From: Faecalibacterium sp. CAG:74
Lineage (GTDB): Bacteria > Bacillota > Clostridia > Christensenellales > Aristaeellaceae
Length of the DNA stretch: 32,338 bases
Reading direction: 5' to 3'
Assembly: GCA_000437595.1 (NCBI GenBank)
Contig: FR899845.1
Span: 1 to 32,338, forward strand
The position numbers were made by a program, and so were the translations under genes. The stretch's first letter is position 1. The number at the start of each line of letters is the position of its first letter. Under the pieces are notes generated by a model that worked only from the letters and a program-made list of their open reading frames with translations, was not told where the DNA came from and made no database searches. Below, one piece after another: positions 5,865-14,100 of this stretch.

Positions 5865-6991
5865 GCCCGGCGGCTGGACAGCACGCGGTACATCACCACG
5901 CCCGCCGCAACAGACGCATTCAAGCTGTCCAGATGCCCCGCCATCGGCAGGGACACCTTCTGGTCGCAGTTTTCCAGCACGAGATGGCTGATGCCTTCGC
6001 CCTCGCTGCCGACAACCAGCGCCACGCCGCCCTTGAAGTTGACCTTCTCATAGTCCGTGCCGTCCATCGTCAGCGCGTATGTCCAGATGTTGCGCGCCTT
6101 GAGCATTTCAATCACACGGGTCATGTTCACAACGCGCGCAACCTTGATGTGCTCAATCGCGCCCGCGGATGCCTTGACTGCTGCCGGGGTCAGCCCGACT
6201 GCGCGGCGTTCCGGCACAATCACACCGTGCGCGCCCACGCACTCGGCGCTGCGGATAATCGCACCCAGATTGTGCGGGTCGGTGATGCCGTCCAGCAGAA
6301 TCAGGAACGGGTCTTCGCCCTTTTCCTCCGCTTCCGCCAGCATCGCCTCGACCGTGCTGTACTGGTACGCCGACGCGAACGCCACCATGCCCTGATGGTT
6401 CTTCGCCAGCTCGTTCAGGCGCTGATGTTCCACTTCCTGCACCGGGATGTGCGCTTCCTTCGCCATCTGCACGATTTCGCGCGCAGAGCCGGTCAGCTCG
6501 CCCTTCTGCACCAGCAGCTTTTCGATATCACGACCCGCCTTGAGCGCCTCACGAATCGGATTGCGCCCCGCCAGCAGGTTCTCCTGCACTGCTTCTTCCG
6601 CCACGGGCTGCGCCATCACGGGCGCAACAGCCACCGGGCGGTACTCCGAATCGCGATAGGACGGTGCCGGACGCTCGTCGGTCATTTCCGGGCGGCGATC
6701 ATAGCGGTCGCGGCGCTCGTAGGGCTTCCGGTCGCCATAGGACTTCTTCTCGCCGTAGGGCTTCTTCTCGCCATAGGGCTTGCGGTCGCCAAAAGACTTC
6801 TTCTCGCCGTAAGGCTTGCGGTCGCCGAACGACTTCTTTTCGCCATACGCACGGTTGTCGTCGCGCTTGCCGCTGGGACGGCCGCCGTGGCGCGCCCCGC
6901 GGTACTCCGAGCCTTCTTCCACCCACTTTTCGCGCCCAAAGGACTTCTTGCCCTGCGGCTTGTGGGACGGTGCATTGTCATAGTATGCCAT
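5861..6991 (-). CDS. rlmB: 23S rRNA 2'-O-ribose methyltransferase RlmB (TrmH/SpoU family) with repetitive basic N-terminus
   Basis: The enzyme methylates the ribose of a conserved guanosine (G2251 in E. coli numbering) in 23S rRNA. The core from about residue 138 (NLLAGRNPIREAL) has the substrate-binding domain and the SpoU knot motifs LDGITDPHNLGAIIRSAE, VVGSEGEGI and SLNASVAAGVVMYRVL. Residues 1-137 are unusual. They form a charged, low-complexity extension containing a near-exact 12-residue repeat, YGEKKSFGDRKP, at 49-60 and 61-72, a 6-residue remnant at 73-78 and a third copy at 79-90. Ordinary RlmB is about 245 residues, so the extension adds over half again. The ATG at 6991 has a GAGGAATTT site upstream. 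Confidence 0.95.
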   Translation of the reverse strand: MAYYDNAPSHKPQGKKSFGREKWVEEGSEYRGARHGGRPSGKRDDNRAYGEKKSFGDRKPYGEKKSFGDRKPYGEKKPYGEKKSYGDRKPYERRDRYDRRPEMTDERPAPSYRDSEYRPVAVAPVMAQPVAEEAVQENLLAGRNPIREALKAGRDIEKLLVQKGELTGSAREIVQMAKEAHIPVQEVEHQRLNELAKNHQGMVAFASAYQYSTVEAMLAEAEEKGEDPFLILLDGITDPHNLGAIIRSAECVGAHGVIVPERRAVGLTPAAVKASAGAIEHIKVARVVNMTRVIEMLKARNIWTYALTMDGTDYEKVNFKGGVALVVGSEGEGISHLVLENCDQKVSLPMAGHLDSLNASVAAGVVMYRVLSSRRA

Positions 6992-7010
6992 ATTTCAAAT
7001 TCCTCTATTC

Positions 7011-7784
7011 TTATTCATTGTCGGTTGATTGATTCTGCTTTTTCTGTTCGTCTGCCAGCGAATCGAGCCATTCGCGCCTTGTCCGGCGAATCTCCCCTGC
7101 CTTGCCGCAGGATTTTTCCCCTTCCGGACACGCGCCGCGCAGACATCCGGGCCCCGCGTCCGCGAACAGCGCCGGGGCAATTTCCATGCACAGGCGGTGC
7201 ATCTCCGTCGCCAGCGCACGGATTTCCCACTGTGCGCGGCTGCACATGCGCAGGCTGAAGAAGTGCCGCAGCTCGCGCACGTTCATCGTCACCATCATGC
7301 GCGTTTCGCAAGCGCCGGGCAGCACGAATCGGGCATCCTCATTGCCGCCCTCGCCCGTGCCGAGCTTCTCCTGCCACTGCGTATACCACTGGTGCATGGT
7401 GTCCATCTGCCGCTCAAACTCCGCGACAGCATCTTCACCCAGCGCCTCGATTTTCGGCGGAACGATGTAGCCGAAGCCCTTCTCGTAGCTGACGTAGCGC
7501 TGGCTCTGCACCGAGAAGCTGGCAAGCCGGTGGCGGGTAATCTGCGCCAGCAGGACGCGCGAAACACCCTCCATCGCAAAGGTAAAGCTGGCGTGTTCCA
7601 GCACGGATTCATGCCCCATCGACAAAATCCGGCTGACGAACTCGCTCTGGTCGTCACGGCTGACGCGCTGCTGCAAGCTGTCCACCGTCGCACGGGAGTA
7701 GCACAGCCGAGCGCCGAGCGCCACGACCTCCTCCGGCGAAAGCGTATGGCGAATCAGGGCAACTTTCATGGTTGAGCGGGGCAT
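7011..7784 (-). CDS. thyX: FAD-dependent thymidylate synthase ThyX
   Basis: ThyX makes dTMP from dUMP using methylene-tetrahydrofolate, FAD and NADPH. The 257-residue product has the ThyX signature RHRLASFSVQSQRY (84-97) and the preceding HESVLEHASFTF block. It also has a Cys-bearing C-terminus (GPGCLRGACPEGEKSC) often seen in clostridial ThyX. The ATG at 7784 is chosen because AGGAGG lies 7 nt upstream; it overlaps the mrnC stop by 19 nt. An internal ATG at 7769 lacks a site. It sits between mrnC and rlmB, inside an otherwise conserved RNA-processing cluster. Confidence 0.96.
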   Translation of the reverse strand: MPRSTMKVALIRHTLSPEEVVALGARLCYSRATVDSLQQRVSRDDQSEFVSRILSMGHESVLEHASFTFAMEGVSRVLLAQITRHRLASFSVQSQRYVSYEKGFGYIVPPKIEALGEDAVAEFERQMDTMHQWYTQWQEKLGTGEGGNEDARFVLPGACETRMMVTMNVRELRHFFSLRMCSRAQWEIRALATEMHRLCMEIAPALFADAGPGCLRGACPEGEKSCGKAGEIRRTRREWLDSLADEQKKQNQSTDNE

Positions 7785-8188
7785 GATGCAACCTCCTGAC
7801 TTTTTCGGAACAGTTCAAGCAACCGTGCCTCCTGCCCAGTCAGGTACAAATACCCGACGAGGGCTTCCAGCGCCGTTGCTGCCTGATAGTCCATGGCAGT
7901 CTGATTTCGGGGGGCAGCGTGGTGCGCGTGGGTATTGCGCCCACGGCGGACAATGGCGTTCTCTTCCTCGGTCAGCGCTCCCTCGATGCGTGTCAAAGCC
8001 TCCGCCTGTGCGTGTGCATTGACGACCGTGACCGCCGCCTGATGGCAGTGATGCAGATTATACCCCCGGTACAGCAGTCGCGACCGAGTCAGCAAATCAT
8101 AGACCGTATCCCCGATATACGCCAGCTGGAGTGGATTCAGGCGGCGTGCATCATCTTTGGTCATCGGCGCTTCTTCGCGCAGGGTCAA
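7766..8188 (-). CDS. mrnC: Mini-ribonuclease III MrnC
   Basis: Mini-RNase III is a dimeric RNase III catalytic domain without a dsRNA-binding domain; it matures 23S rRNA ends. The visible RNase III signature is LNPLQLAYIGDTVYDLLTRS, with the catalytic Asp in IGD. The C-terminal half has RRGRNTHAHHAAPRNQ and TALEALVGYLYLTG, with the conserved catalytic Glu. The start is a choice: TTG at 8188 has GGAGG 8 nt upstream and gives about 140 residues, the family norm. ATG at 8194 is only 2 nt from that site. A start upstream of 8257 is excluded because the promoter lies there. It is first in the operon. Confidence 0.9.
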   Translation of the reverse strand: MTLREEAPMTKDDARRLNPLQLAYIGDTVYDLLTRSRLLYRGYNLHHCHQAAVTVVNAHAQAEALTRIEGALTEEENAIVRRGRNTHAHHAAPRNQTAMDYQAATALEALVGYLYLTGQEARLLELFRKSQEVASCPAQP

Positions 8189-8263
8189 AGGCATTTCCTC
8201 CTTCATATGCCCGAAAAAGACAGGCATACCGAATGAAGCGTCCTTTACAGACACAACCAGTGT

Positions 8264-8293
8264 ATTATACCATATTTTCGCCCTGTCCGACAA
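8264..8293 (-). promoter_or_regulatory. Promoter of the mrnC-thyX-rlmB-yacP-sigH operon
   Basis: TTGTCG (8293-8288) and TATAAT (8269-8264) are spaced 18 nt apart on the minus strand. The predicted start near 8257 leaves about a 70-nt leader before mrnC. Confidence 0.65.
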
Positions 8294-8349
8294 GGGTTTT
8301 CCGCACCTTTGGGGAAGAAAATTTGTCGCGCGTGCCGTTTTCCGGACAC

Positions 8350-8380
8350 AAAAATACCGAACCGCGATTGCGATTCGGCA
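8350..8380 (-). terminator. Terminator of the tRNA-Lys transcript
   Basis: Immediately after the tRNA CCA end, CCGAA-T-CGC pairs with GCG-G-TTCGG around a 4-nt loop, followed by TATTTTTG on the minus strand. Confidence 0.7.
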
Positions 8381-8382
8381 TG

Positions 8383-8458
8383 TGGTACACCATTAGGGAC
8401 TCGAACCCTAGACACCCTGATTAAGAGTCAGGTGCTCTACCAACTGAGCTAATGGTGC
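8383..8458 (-). tRNA. tRNA-Lys(CTT)
   Basis: The 76-nt cloverleaf includes an encoded CCA. The D arm reads TAGCTCAGTTGGTAGAGC. The anticodon stem CCTGA/TCAGG bounds loop CTCTTAA with anticodon CTT (Lys, AAG codons). The T arm TAGGG-TTCGAGT-CCCTA is intact. The acceptor stem pairs over seven positions, but the first pair is G1:U72 instead of the usual G:C. It is a single-gene transcript with its own promoter and terminator. Confidence 0.96.
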
Positions 8459-8512
8459 ACATCTGCGAAGCATCCGTCTACCTTATGAGCGGCGTTTGCA
8501 TCAGCAGATAAT

Positions 8513-8540
8513 ATTATAGCGCGATTCAGCGATTTGTCAA
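8513..8540 (-). promoter_or_regulatory. Promoter of tRNA-Lys
   Basis: Perfect TTGACA (8540-8535) and TATAAT (8518-8513) hexamers with a 16-nt spacer lie 55 nt upstream of the tRNA on the minus strand, consistent with a strong stable-RNA promoter. Confidence 0.85.
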
Positions 8541-8569
8541 GAGGGAAAATCACTTTTTTTCGAGAAAAA

Positions 8570-9814
8570 TCAGCTTTTCTGCGCATTTTCATGTGTCCAC
8601 GGGGCATTTCGCCCGTCCAGACCCGCCAGAATGCCGCTTCCAAAGGCGAACATCAGGTTGAAGCCGCCGCAGTCGCCGTCCACATCCAGCACCTCGCCCG
8701 CCGCGTACAGTCCCGGCAGGCGGCGATTTTGTAATGTCGCCGGGTCAAAATCCGCGACTGCCGCCCCGCCCGACGCCACCTGTGCGCTCTCGAAGCCCTT
8801 CACGCCGCGAATCGGCAGCAGCCACGCATCCGCCGTTTTCGTCAGGCGCTCCGCCATGTCCGCCGTCATCTGCCCGCACAGGCTGCTTTCGGTTACGCGC
8901 CAATCCGCCTGACGCATCAGCGCCGCCGACAGTCGCGGCACGCACAGCCCCGTCAGCAGCTCCGCCATCGGGCGCTGCGCCCAGTTTCTCCGGCGGTGGT
9001 GCAGTTCCCGGCGGAAATCGCCCGCATCCGCGAAACCCATGCCCTTCACCAGCGACACGCGAAGCATCCGCCCATCCTTTGCATACCGTGCGCACTGCAT
9101 CACGCACACGCCGCTGACGCCGTAATCCGCGAACAGCAGCTCGCCATCCTCCTCATGCAGGACGCTTTTCCGGTCGATAACCGCCACCTGTGCCTTGACG
9201 CGGATGCCGCTCAGCCCCTTGATTGACGTGCTATCTGTGATAATCTGCGTCAGCGCGGGCGCGAAAGTCGTCGCGGGGCAGCCGAGATTCGTCAGCAGAC
9301 GCAGGGCGCTGCCGTCGCTGCCGAGCTTGGGCTGGGCGCATCCGCCGCCGCTGATGATAACGCGGTTCGCCCGAAATTGCTGCCCGTCCGCCGAGAGCGC
9401 CGTCCAGCCATCATTTTCGCGGTGCAGTGCCGTGATGGATACGCCCGTCACCACCCGCACATGCAAGGCGGTCAATTGCAGGCGGAGCGCATCCAGCACG
9501 CTTGAGGCCTGCGAACTGACGGGGTACACGCGCCCTGCCTCTTCCTGCCGAAGCCGCAGTCCAAGATGCTCCCAGAAGGCTTTCTGTGCCTCTGCGCCGC
9601 AGTGAGACAGCACATCCGCTGCGAACGCCGCATTTCCCGGATAGCGCGGCGCACCCGTGTTCATCAGGTTGCAGCGGCCGTTGCCCGTCGCGAGGATTTT
9701 TTTGCCAACGCGATCCATTTTTTCCGCCACCGTGACCGTATCGCCGCATTCCGCCGCCGCAATCGCCGCCGCCAATCCCGCTGCACCGCCGCCGATGACC
9801 AAAACGCTTCCCAT
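8570..9814 (-). CDS. BaiN/HI0933-family FAD-dependent oxidoreductase
   Basis: The 414-residue protein begins with a dinucleotide-binding Rossmann motif, SVLVIGGGAAGLAAAIAAAE. It also has the family's glycine-rich block KKILATGNGRCNLMN (about 39-53) and a C-terminal FAD segment, GLYAAGEVLDVDGDCGGFNL. This is the HI0933/YhiN group, which includes BaiN; most members have no established substrate, so no specific reaction is assigned. The ATG at 9814 has GGAGGAA 10 nt upstream; the longer frame to 9865 has no site. It diverges from tspO across an 81-bp gap. Confidence 0.9.
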   Translation of the reverse strand: MGSVLVIGGGAAGLAAAIAAAECGDTVTVAEKMDRVGKKILATGNGRCNLMNTGAPRYPGNAAFAADVLSHCGAEAQKAFWEHLGLRLRQEEAGRVYPVSSQASSVLDALRLQLTALHVRVVTGVSITALHRENDGWTALSADGQQFRANRVIISGGGCAQPKLGSDGSALRLLTNLGCPATTFAPALTQIITDSTSIKGLSGIRVKAQVAVIDRKSVLHEEDGELLFADYGVSGVCVMQCARYAKDGRMLRVSLVKGMGFADAGDFRRELHHRRRNWAQRPMAELLTGLCVPRLSAALMRQADWRVTESSLCGQMTADMAERLTKTADAWLLPIRGVKGFESAQVASGGAAVADFDPATLQNRRLPGLYAAGEVLDVDGDCGGFNLMFAFGSGILAGLDGRNAPWTHENAQKS

Positions 9815-9858
9815 AATCTGTGTTTCCTCCGCTTCTTTCCTGTATGCCGCGCTGCCTG

Positions 9859-9881
9859 ATGACATAGGCTATCCGTGTCAT
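9859..9881. promoter_or_regulatory. Operator-like inverted repeat between baiN-like gene and tspO
   Basis: A perfect ATGACA-N11-TGTCAT repeat sits in the 81-bp divergent intergenic space, ending next to the tspO ribosome site AGGAGG (9882-9887). The position suits a site controlling tspO, but no regulator is identified. Confidence 0.35.
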
Positions 9882-9895
9882 AGGAGGCGATAACT

Positions 9896-10378
9896 TTGAC
9901 GCAGCAAGGCAAAAAGACCACTTGGCGCTCACTCATCGCGCTGGAAGCCGCCACGCTTGGCGCAGGGGCGCTCGTCGGCTACCTCACCCGCGACGGCATG
10001 GACTTCTTCCGCACTCTGAGCAAACCCGGCTTTGCGCCGCCGGGCTGGCTCTTCCCCATCGTTTGGAGCATCCTCTATGCGCTGATGGCGTACTGCATGT
10101 GGCTCGTCCTGCGCGCACAGGGGCGCGACCGTTTCCTGCTGCTGGGGCTGTATATCGCCCAGTTAGCCGTCAACCTGATGTGGCCCGTGCTGTTCTTTAT
10201 CCTGAAAGCGCTTGGGCTTTCCTTCTTCTGGCTGATTCTGCTGTTCTGCCTGATTTTCATCATGGCGGTGCATTTCGGGCAGCAGAAGCCCCTCGCCGGA
10301 TGGCTGCTCGTGCCGTACCTGCTGTGGGTGACGTTCGCGGGCGTGCTGAATTTCGCCGTCGCCCGCATGAACCCCTGA
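9896..10378 (+). CDS. tspO: TspO/MBR family membrane protein
   Basis: The 160-residue membrane protein has the TspO (tryptophan-rich sensory protein/peripheral benzodiazepine receptor) signature: LSKPGFAPPGWLFPIVWSIL, then YALMAY after the first helix, and a C-terminal VPYLLWVTFAGVLNFAVARM. Five transmembrane helices are apparent. TspO proteins bind porphyrins and hydrophobic ligands. The start is TTG at 9896, with AGGAGG 8 nt upstream. The last 216 nt of the gene are overlapped on the other strand by the extended trmN6-like reading frame. Confidence 0.92.
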   Translation: MTQQGKKTTWRSLIALEAATLGAGALVGYLTRDGMDFFRTLSKPGFAPPGWLFPIVWSILYALMAYCMWLVLRAQGRDRFLLLGLYIAQLAVNLMWPVLFFILKALGLSFFWLILLFCLIFIMAVHFGQQKPLAGWLLVPYLLWVTFAGVLNFAVARMNP

Positions 10379-11155
10379 TGCACGCTCCATGGCGTAAATC
10401 TTCCGCAGCGGCGCGGTCAGTGTGCCGTCCGGCTCGTAAATCATCAGCGGCGGTTCAGGGTGCAGCATCGGGCGCGCGTCCTTGAGCGCCTCAATCATCA
10501 CCAGATTCGCCGCCTTTTGCGCCGAGGGGTAAATCAGCTGAAACCGCTTCGGCGCAAGCCCGGCTTTCTCCATGTCCTTCATCACTTCCAGCATCCGCGC
10601 CGCCGGGTAGATGACCGCCATCCGCCCCTTGCCGCGCAGCAGCTGATACGCCATCTTGAACCACGCCGTCAGCCCGCTTTTCTGCTGATGGCGCGCCAAG
10701 GACAGCGTTTGCGCCGGATTCGGCAGTGTCGTGCCATGATGCCCATACGGCGGATTGCAGACAATTACGTCGATGCTGCCGGGCGCAAGCACCTCGTCGG
10801 CACTCTCCACCGGCAGAGCGTGGATGCGGATGATATGTTCCAGCCCGTTGAGCAGCACGCTCCGCCGCGCCATATCCGCCATATCCGGCTGAATTTCAAA
10901 CGCATCGACGCTTTTCGCGCGCCCCATGCCTGCCAGCAGCAGCGGCAGGATACCCGTCCCCGTGCCAAAATCAGCACAGCGATCGCGGCTTTCCGCCCGC
11001 ACGAAGCTCGACAGCAGTACGGCATCCATGCCGAAGCGGAAACCCTGCTCCTTTTGCAGGATGCGCAGCCCCGCTTGCTGCAATTCGTCCACCCGTTCGC
11101 CGGGCAGGATGGTCAGTTTTCCGGCGCAATCAGCGTCAATCGGCTTGTCAGACAA
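10163..11155 (-). CDS. TrmN6/YfiC-like tRNA1(Val) adenine-N6 methyltransferase with antisense-overlapping tail
   Basis: The SAM-dependent methyltransferase core spans about residues 17-256. FGMDAVLLSSF precedes motif I (CADFGTGTGILPLLLA, 60-75). The catalytic motif NPPY is at 134-137, and a YPAARMLEVM region lies near 183. This pattern is that of YfiC/TrmN6, which makes m6A37 in tRNA-Val. TTG at 11155 is the start because GGGGAGGAA lies 5 nt upstream; it overlaps the preceding gene by 43 nt, so the two are coupled. The family usually ends near IY..., at about residue 256. Here no stop occurs, and residues 260-330 are read antisense to tspO, with a Gln/His/Glu-rich, unfolded-looking composition. 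Sequence error or stop loss are both possible. Confidence 0.85.
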   Translation of the reverse strand: MSDKPIDADCAGKLTILPGERVDELQQAGLRILQKEQGFRFGMDAVLLSSFVRAESRDRCADFGTGTGILPLLLAGMGRAKSVDAFEIQPDMADMARRSVLLNGLEHIIRIHALPVESADEVLAPGSIDVIVCNPPYGHHGTTLPNPAQTLSLARHQQKSGLTAWFKMAYQLLRGKGRMAVIYPAARMLEVMKDMEKAGLAPKRFQLIYPSAQKAANLVMIEALKDARPMLHPEPPLMIYEPDGTLTAPLRKIYAMERASGVHAGDGEIQHARERHPQQVRHEQPSGEGLLLPEMHRHDENQAEQQNQPEEGKPKRFQDKEQHGPHQVDG

Positions 11156-14100
11156 TAGCCTTCCTCCCCTTCTTCTGTCCGCACACGGCACCAGATTTCG
11201 CCCTTTTCCAGCACGGTCAGCACCAAATCCGCTTCGACTTTCGCCGTTTCGGGCGCATCGGCGCTGCACCACTGGTAGAGCGTTTCTGCCTGGTGGATTC
11301 TCGCTGTCCACCCAGTCACTTTTTCCAGCGTCACGTCCAGAATCGGCGTATCGCTGATGACGACCGCACCGGGCGCGCTGTCGCTCAAATACTGCGACGC
11401 GCAGTAGCCCTCTTTGCCGCCGTAGCGGATGTAACTCCAGCCGTTTTCCTGCGAAATGAATGTCACCAGTGCGCCGCGCGGAAGCCATTGCACAATTGAT
11501 GCGCCCGCATTGGGCGACTGCCGCATCGCCAGCGAATCCGACTTTGTGCTGACGTATTTTTGCCCCAGCGGCGCGTCCGGCTGCTCGCAGGAGAGCGCAT
11601 CCGCCGTGAAATAGCCCGTCATCTGCCCGACCGAGGCATAGCACCAATTGCCGTCCTGCGCAAGCACCGTCACCTGCGTTCCTCGCGGGATTGTCGCCAG
11701 CACTGCCGCATCCGCAGCCATCGTCTGGCGAAGCGGCGCATTGTCCGCACTCACCCACGCAACGTAGCTGCCAGCTGACACGTCATCCTCCACCTTCGCA
11801 GGCGGTTCGGACGCAGCTGGGACAGGCGTTGGCGCTTCGCTTGGTTCAGGGGATGCCGTCGGTTCGAGCGTTGCGCCCGGTGTGGGCGTCCCACTCGGCG
11901 CGGGCGTCCCGCCCGGTGTGGGCGTCCCACTCGGCACATCAAAGCGCAGGTACTGCGTCATGACGTACCCGGTCAGGCTGCCCCAGCGAACGGCACACCA
12001 CGTTTCGCCGTATGCCGTGACGATGATGCTCGTTCCCTTCGGAATTTCCGCCAGCACGGGGTATTCTGTGCCCGCACCCTGCCGGAGGTTGAGCGTCGAG
12101 GCGGTGGAATTGACAATCGCGGTCTGTTCGCCGCTTGTCGTCGGCACAGGCGTCAATTCGATGCCGACGGCGCTGAAATCAAGGCTGCTTGCCAGCACAT
12201 AGCCGTCAATGCCGCCCGCCGTCACGCGGCACCAGCTGCCGTCGCTGCTCTGCACGGCAATTTGAACGCCCTGCGGCAGGTTCATCAGCACCACCGCAGC
12301 AGTGGACGGGGTCGCCCGAAGCGCTGTCGCCGTCCTGACCATCGCAGAACGCCCGGTCTGGCTCGTTTTGCCCGGATAAGTATCACTGAACGTGAGATAC
12401 TCCGCCGCGCAGTAGCCTGTTTTCGCGCCATACTGTATGCTCGCCCAGCCGTTCTCCACCGCGAACACGCACAGCACCGCGCCGCCGGGGATGGTGGACT
12501 GCACCGCCGCGTCGTAGCTGCCGGACGCGCGCAGATTCAGTGAATTCGTGCCTGTCACGGTCGCCCAGCGGGTGATTGGCGTCGGGTTTTCGTCGCTCTG
12601 CGTCGGCTGCGTGCCGGTGAACGTCAGGTTTTCCGTGCGGACGTAGCCGACAATCCGCCCGAAGCGGATGAGCGTCCAATTATCGCCCTTTGCCAGTACA
12701 GTCACGGCTGTTCCGGCGGGCAACGTCGTCAACAGTGTGCCGTTGTCTGAGGCGGTCAGGCGCACGTTCAGCACGTCCTCCACATTCACCAGCGTCACCA
12801 TGGCCTGATTAGGCGCGGCGGGCGAAATCGTCGCGGGGGCTTCAGTCGCCGTCACGGGCGCGTCGCCCACGGGCGGCAGAATCGTGTGCGTGAAGGTGTA
12901 CTGCATCCGCACGCAGTTCTCGTAGTAGAATCCGAGAATCTGGTCGTATGTATATCCTAAATTCGCCATCTGCTGTGCCCCGCGTTGGCTCATGCCGATG
13001 CCGTGTCCGTAGCGCCTGACGGTCAGCACGAACGTCTCCCCATCCGCCTTGACCGACCAGAGTTCGTTTTTCGTCTTGTTAATGGACAGATTGAGTGCGC
13101 TTTCCAGCTCGCTGAAAATGTCGAACGTCAGCGTCAGGCGGCGCGTTTCGCCATCCACAAGCGCCGTCACTTCAAAATCCAGCTTCGTATATAAGCGGCT
13201 GGGTGCGGCATACTTCGGTGTGTGCGGCGTAACAGCCTCGATGCGCAGAATCGTCGCATTCGGCGCTTTCGCCTGCAACAGGCGCGTCAGGGTCTGATTC
13301 TGACTCGCGTGGGAAAATGCAGCGTAAATCGTCATCTTGCGCGTGCTGCTGTACGGGTTCATGCGGTCGAACGGGTCGTCCTTAACCGTCAGGTAATTCA
13401 CGCCGGATGAGCCCCACGCGTTGCGGGCGGATTCGGTCTGTCCGCCGTTGGACGCGGTGTAGTACGTCCCGGTCAGCTTGCCGTCGTTCATGGCGACGAT
13501 GCCGCGCGTTGCGTCCACCGCCTCCGCCGCCCGGTCGCGCTCCGCCGGACTGCCGTTGTACACCTGGTCAGCGGTCGTGTCCACAACGTCGTAGATCTTC
13601 GATGCGTTCGCATTCATTGCGCGCAGGGTGTACGTCCGCGCCGCGACTGCCTGTGCTTTCAATGCTTCCAGCGCCGATGATGACCCCATTTCATACGGCA
13701 CGACGCCATAGAGGTACGATTCGATGTACACATTCGCCACGACATAGAGCCGATACGCCCCGCTTTCCAGCTTCGACACAAGGTGCAGGTCACCGGGGTA
13801 GACGTTTTGCGGTCTTCTTGCCTGCGCAATGCGGAATCCGCCGTCCGTCTGCCGACGCCTGAGCGCCATCTCCCGCCCCATGCTGAGCGTCTCGCCGCCC
13901 CGCGTCAGGCGAATTTCGCCCGTCGCGCTGCTGTGGCTGATGCTGATTTGCTCGCCATTCGCCAGCGCCATCGTCTGCCCGCCGCTGACCGCCATTGCGC
14001 CGACCGCCGTCACCGTGAGCGACGCGGGATTGCTGCCAATGGACAGCAGGCGCACACGCACCATGCCGTTGCGTGTGGCAGCGCTCCGCTCCAGCGGCGC

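Noticed and set aside
6721..6850. Independent tandem-repeat element
   Set aside because: The repeats keep the rlmB reading frame and encode the YGEKK protein repeat, so they are part of the gene.
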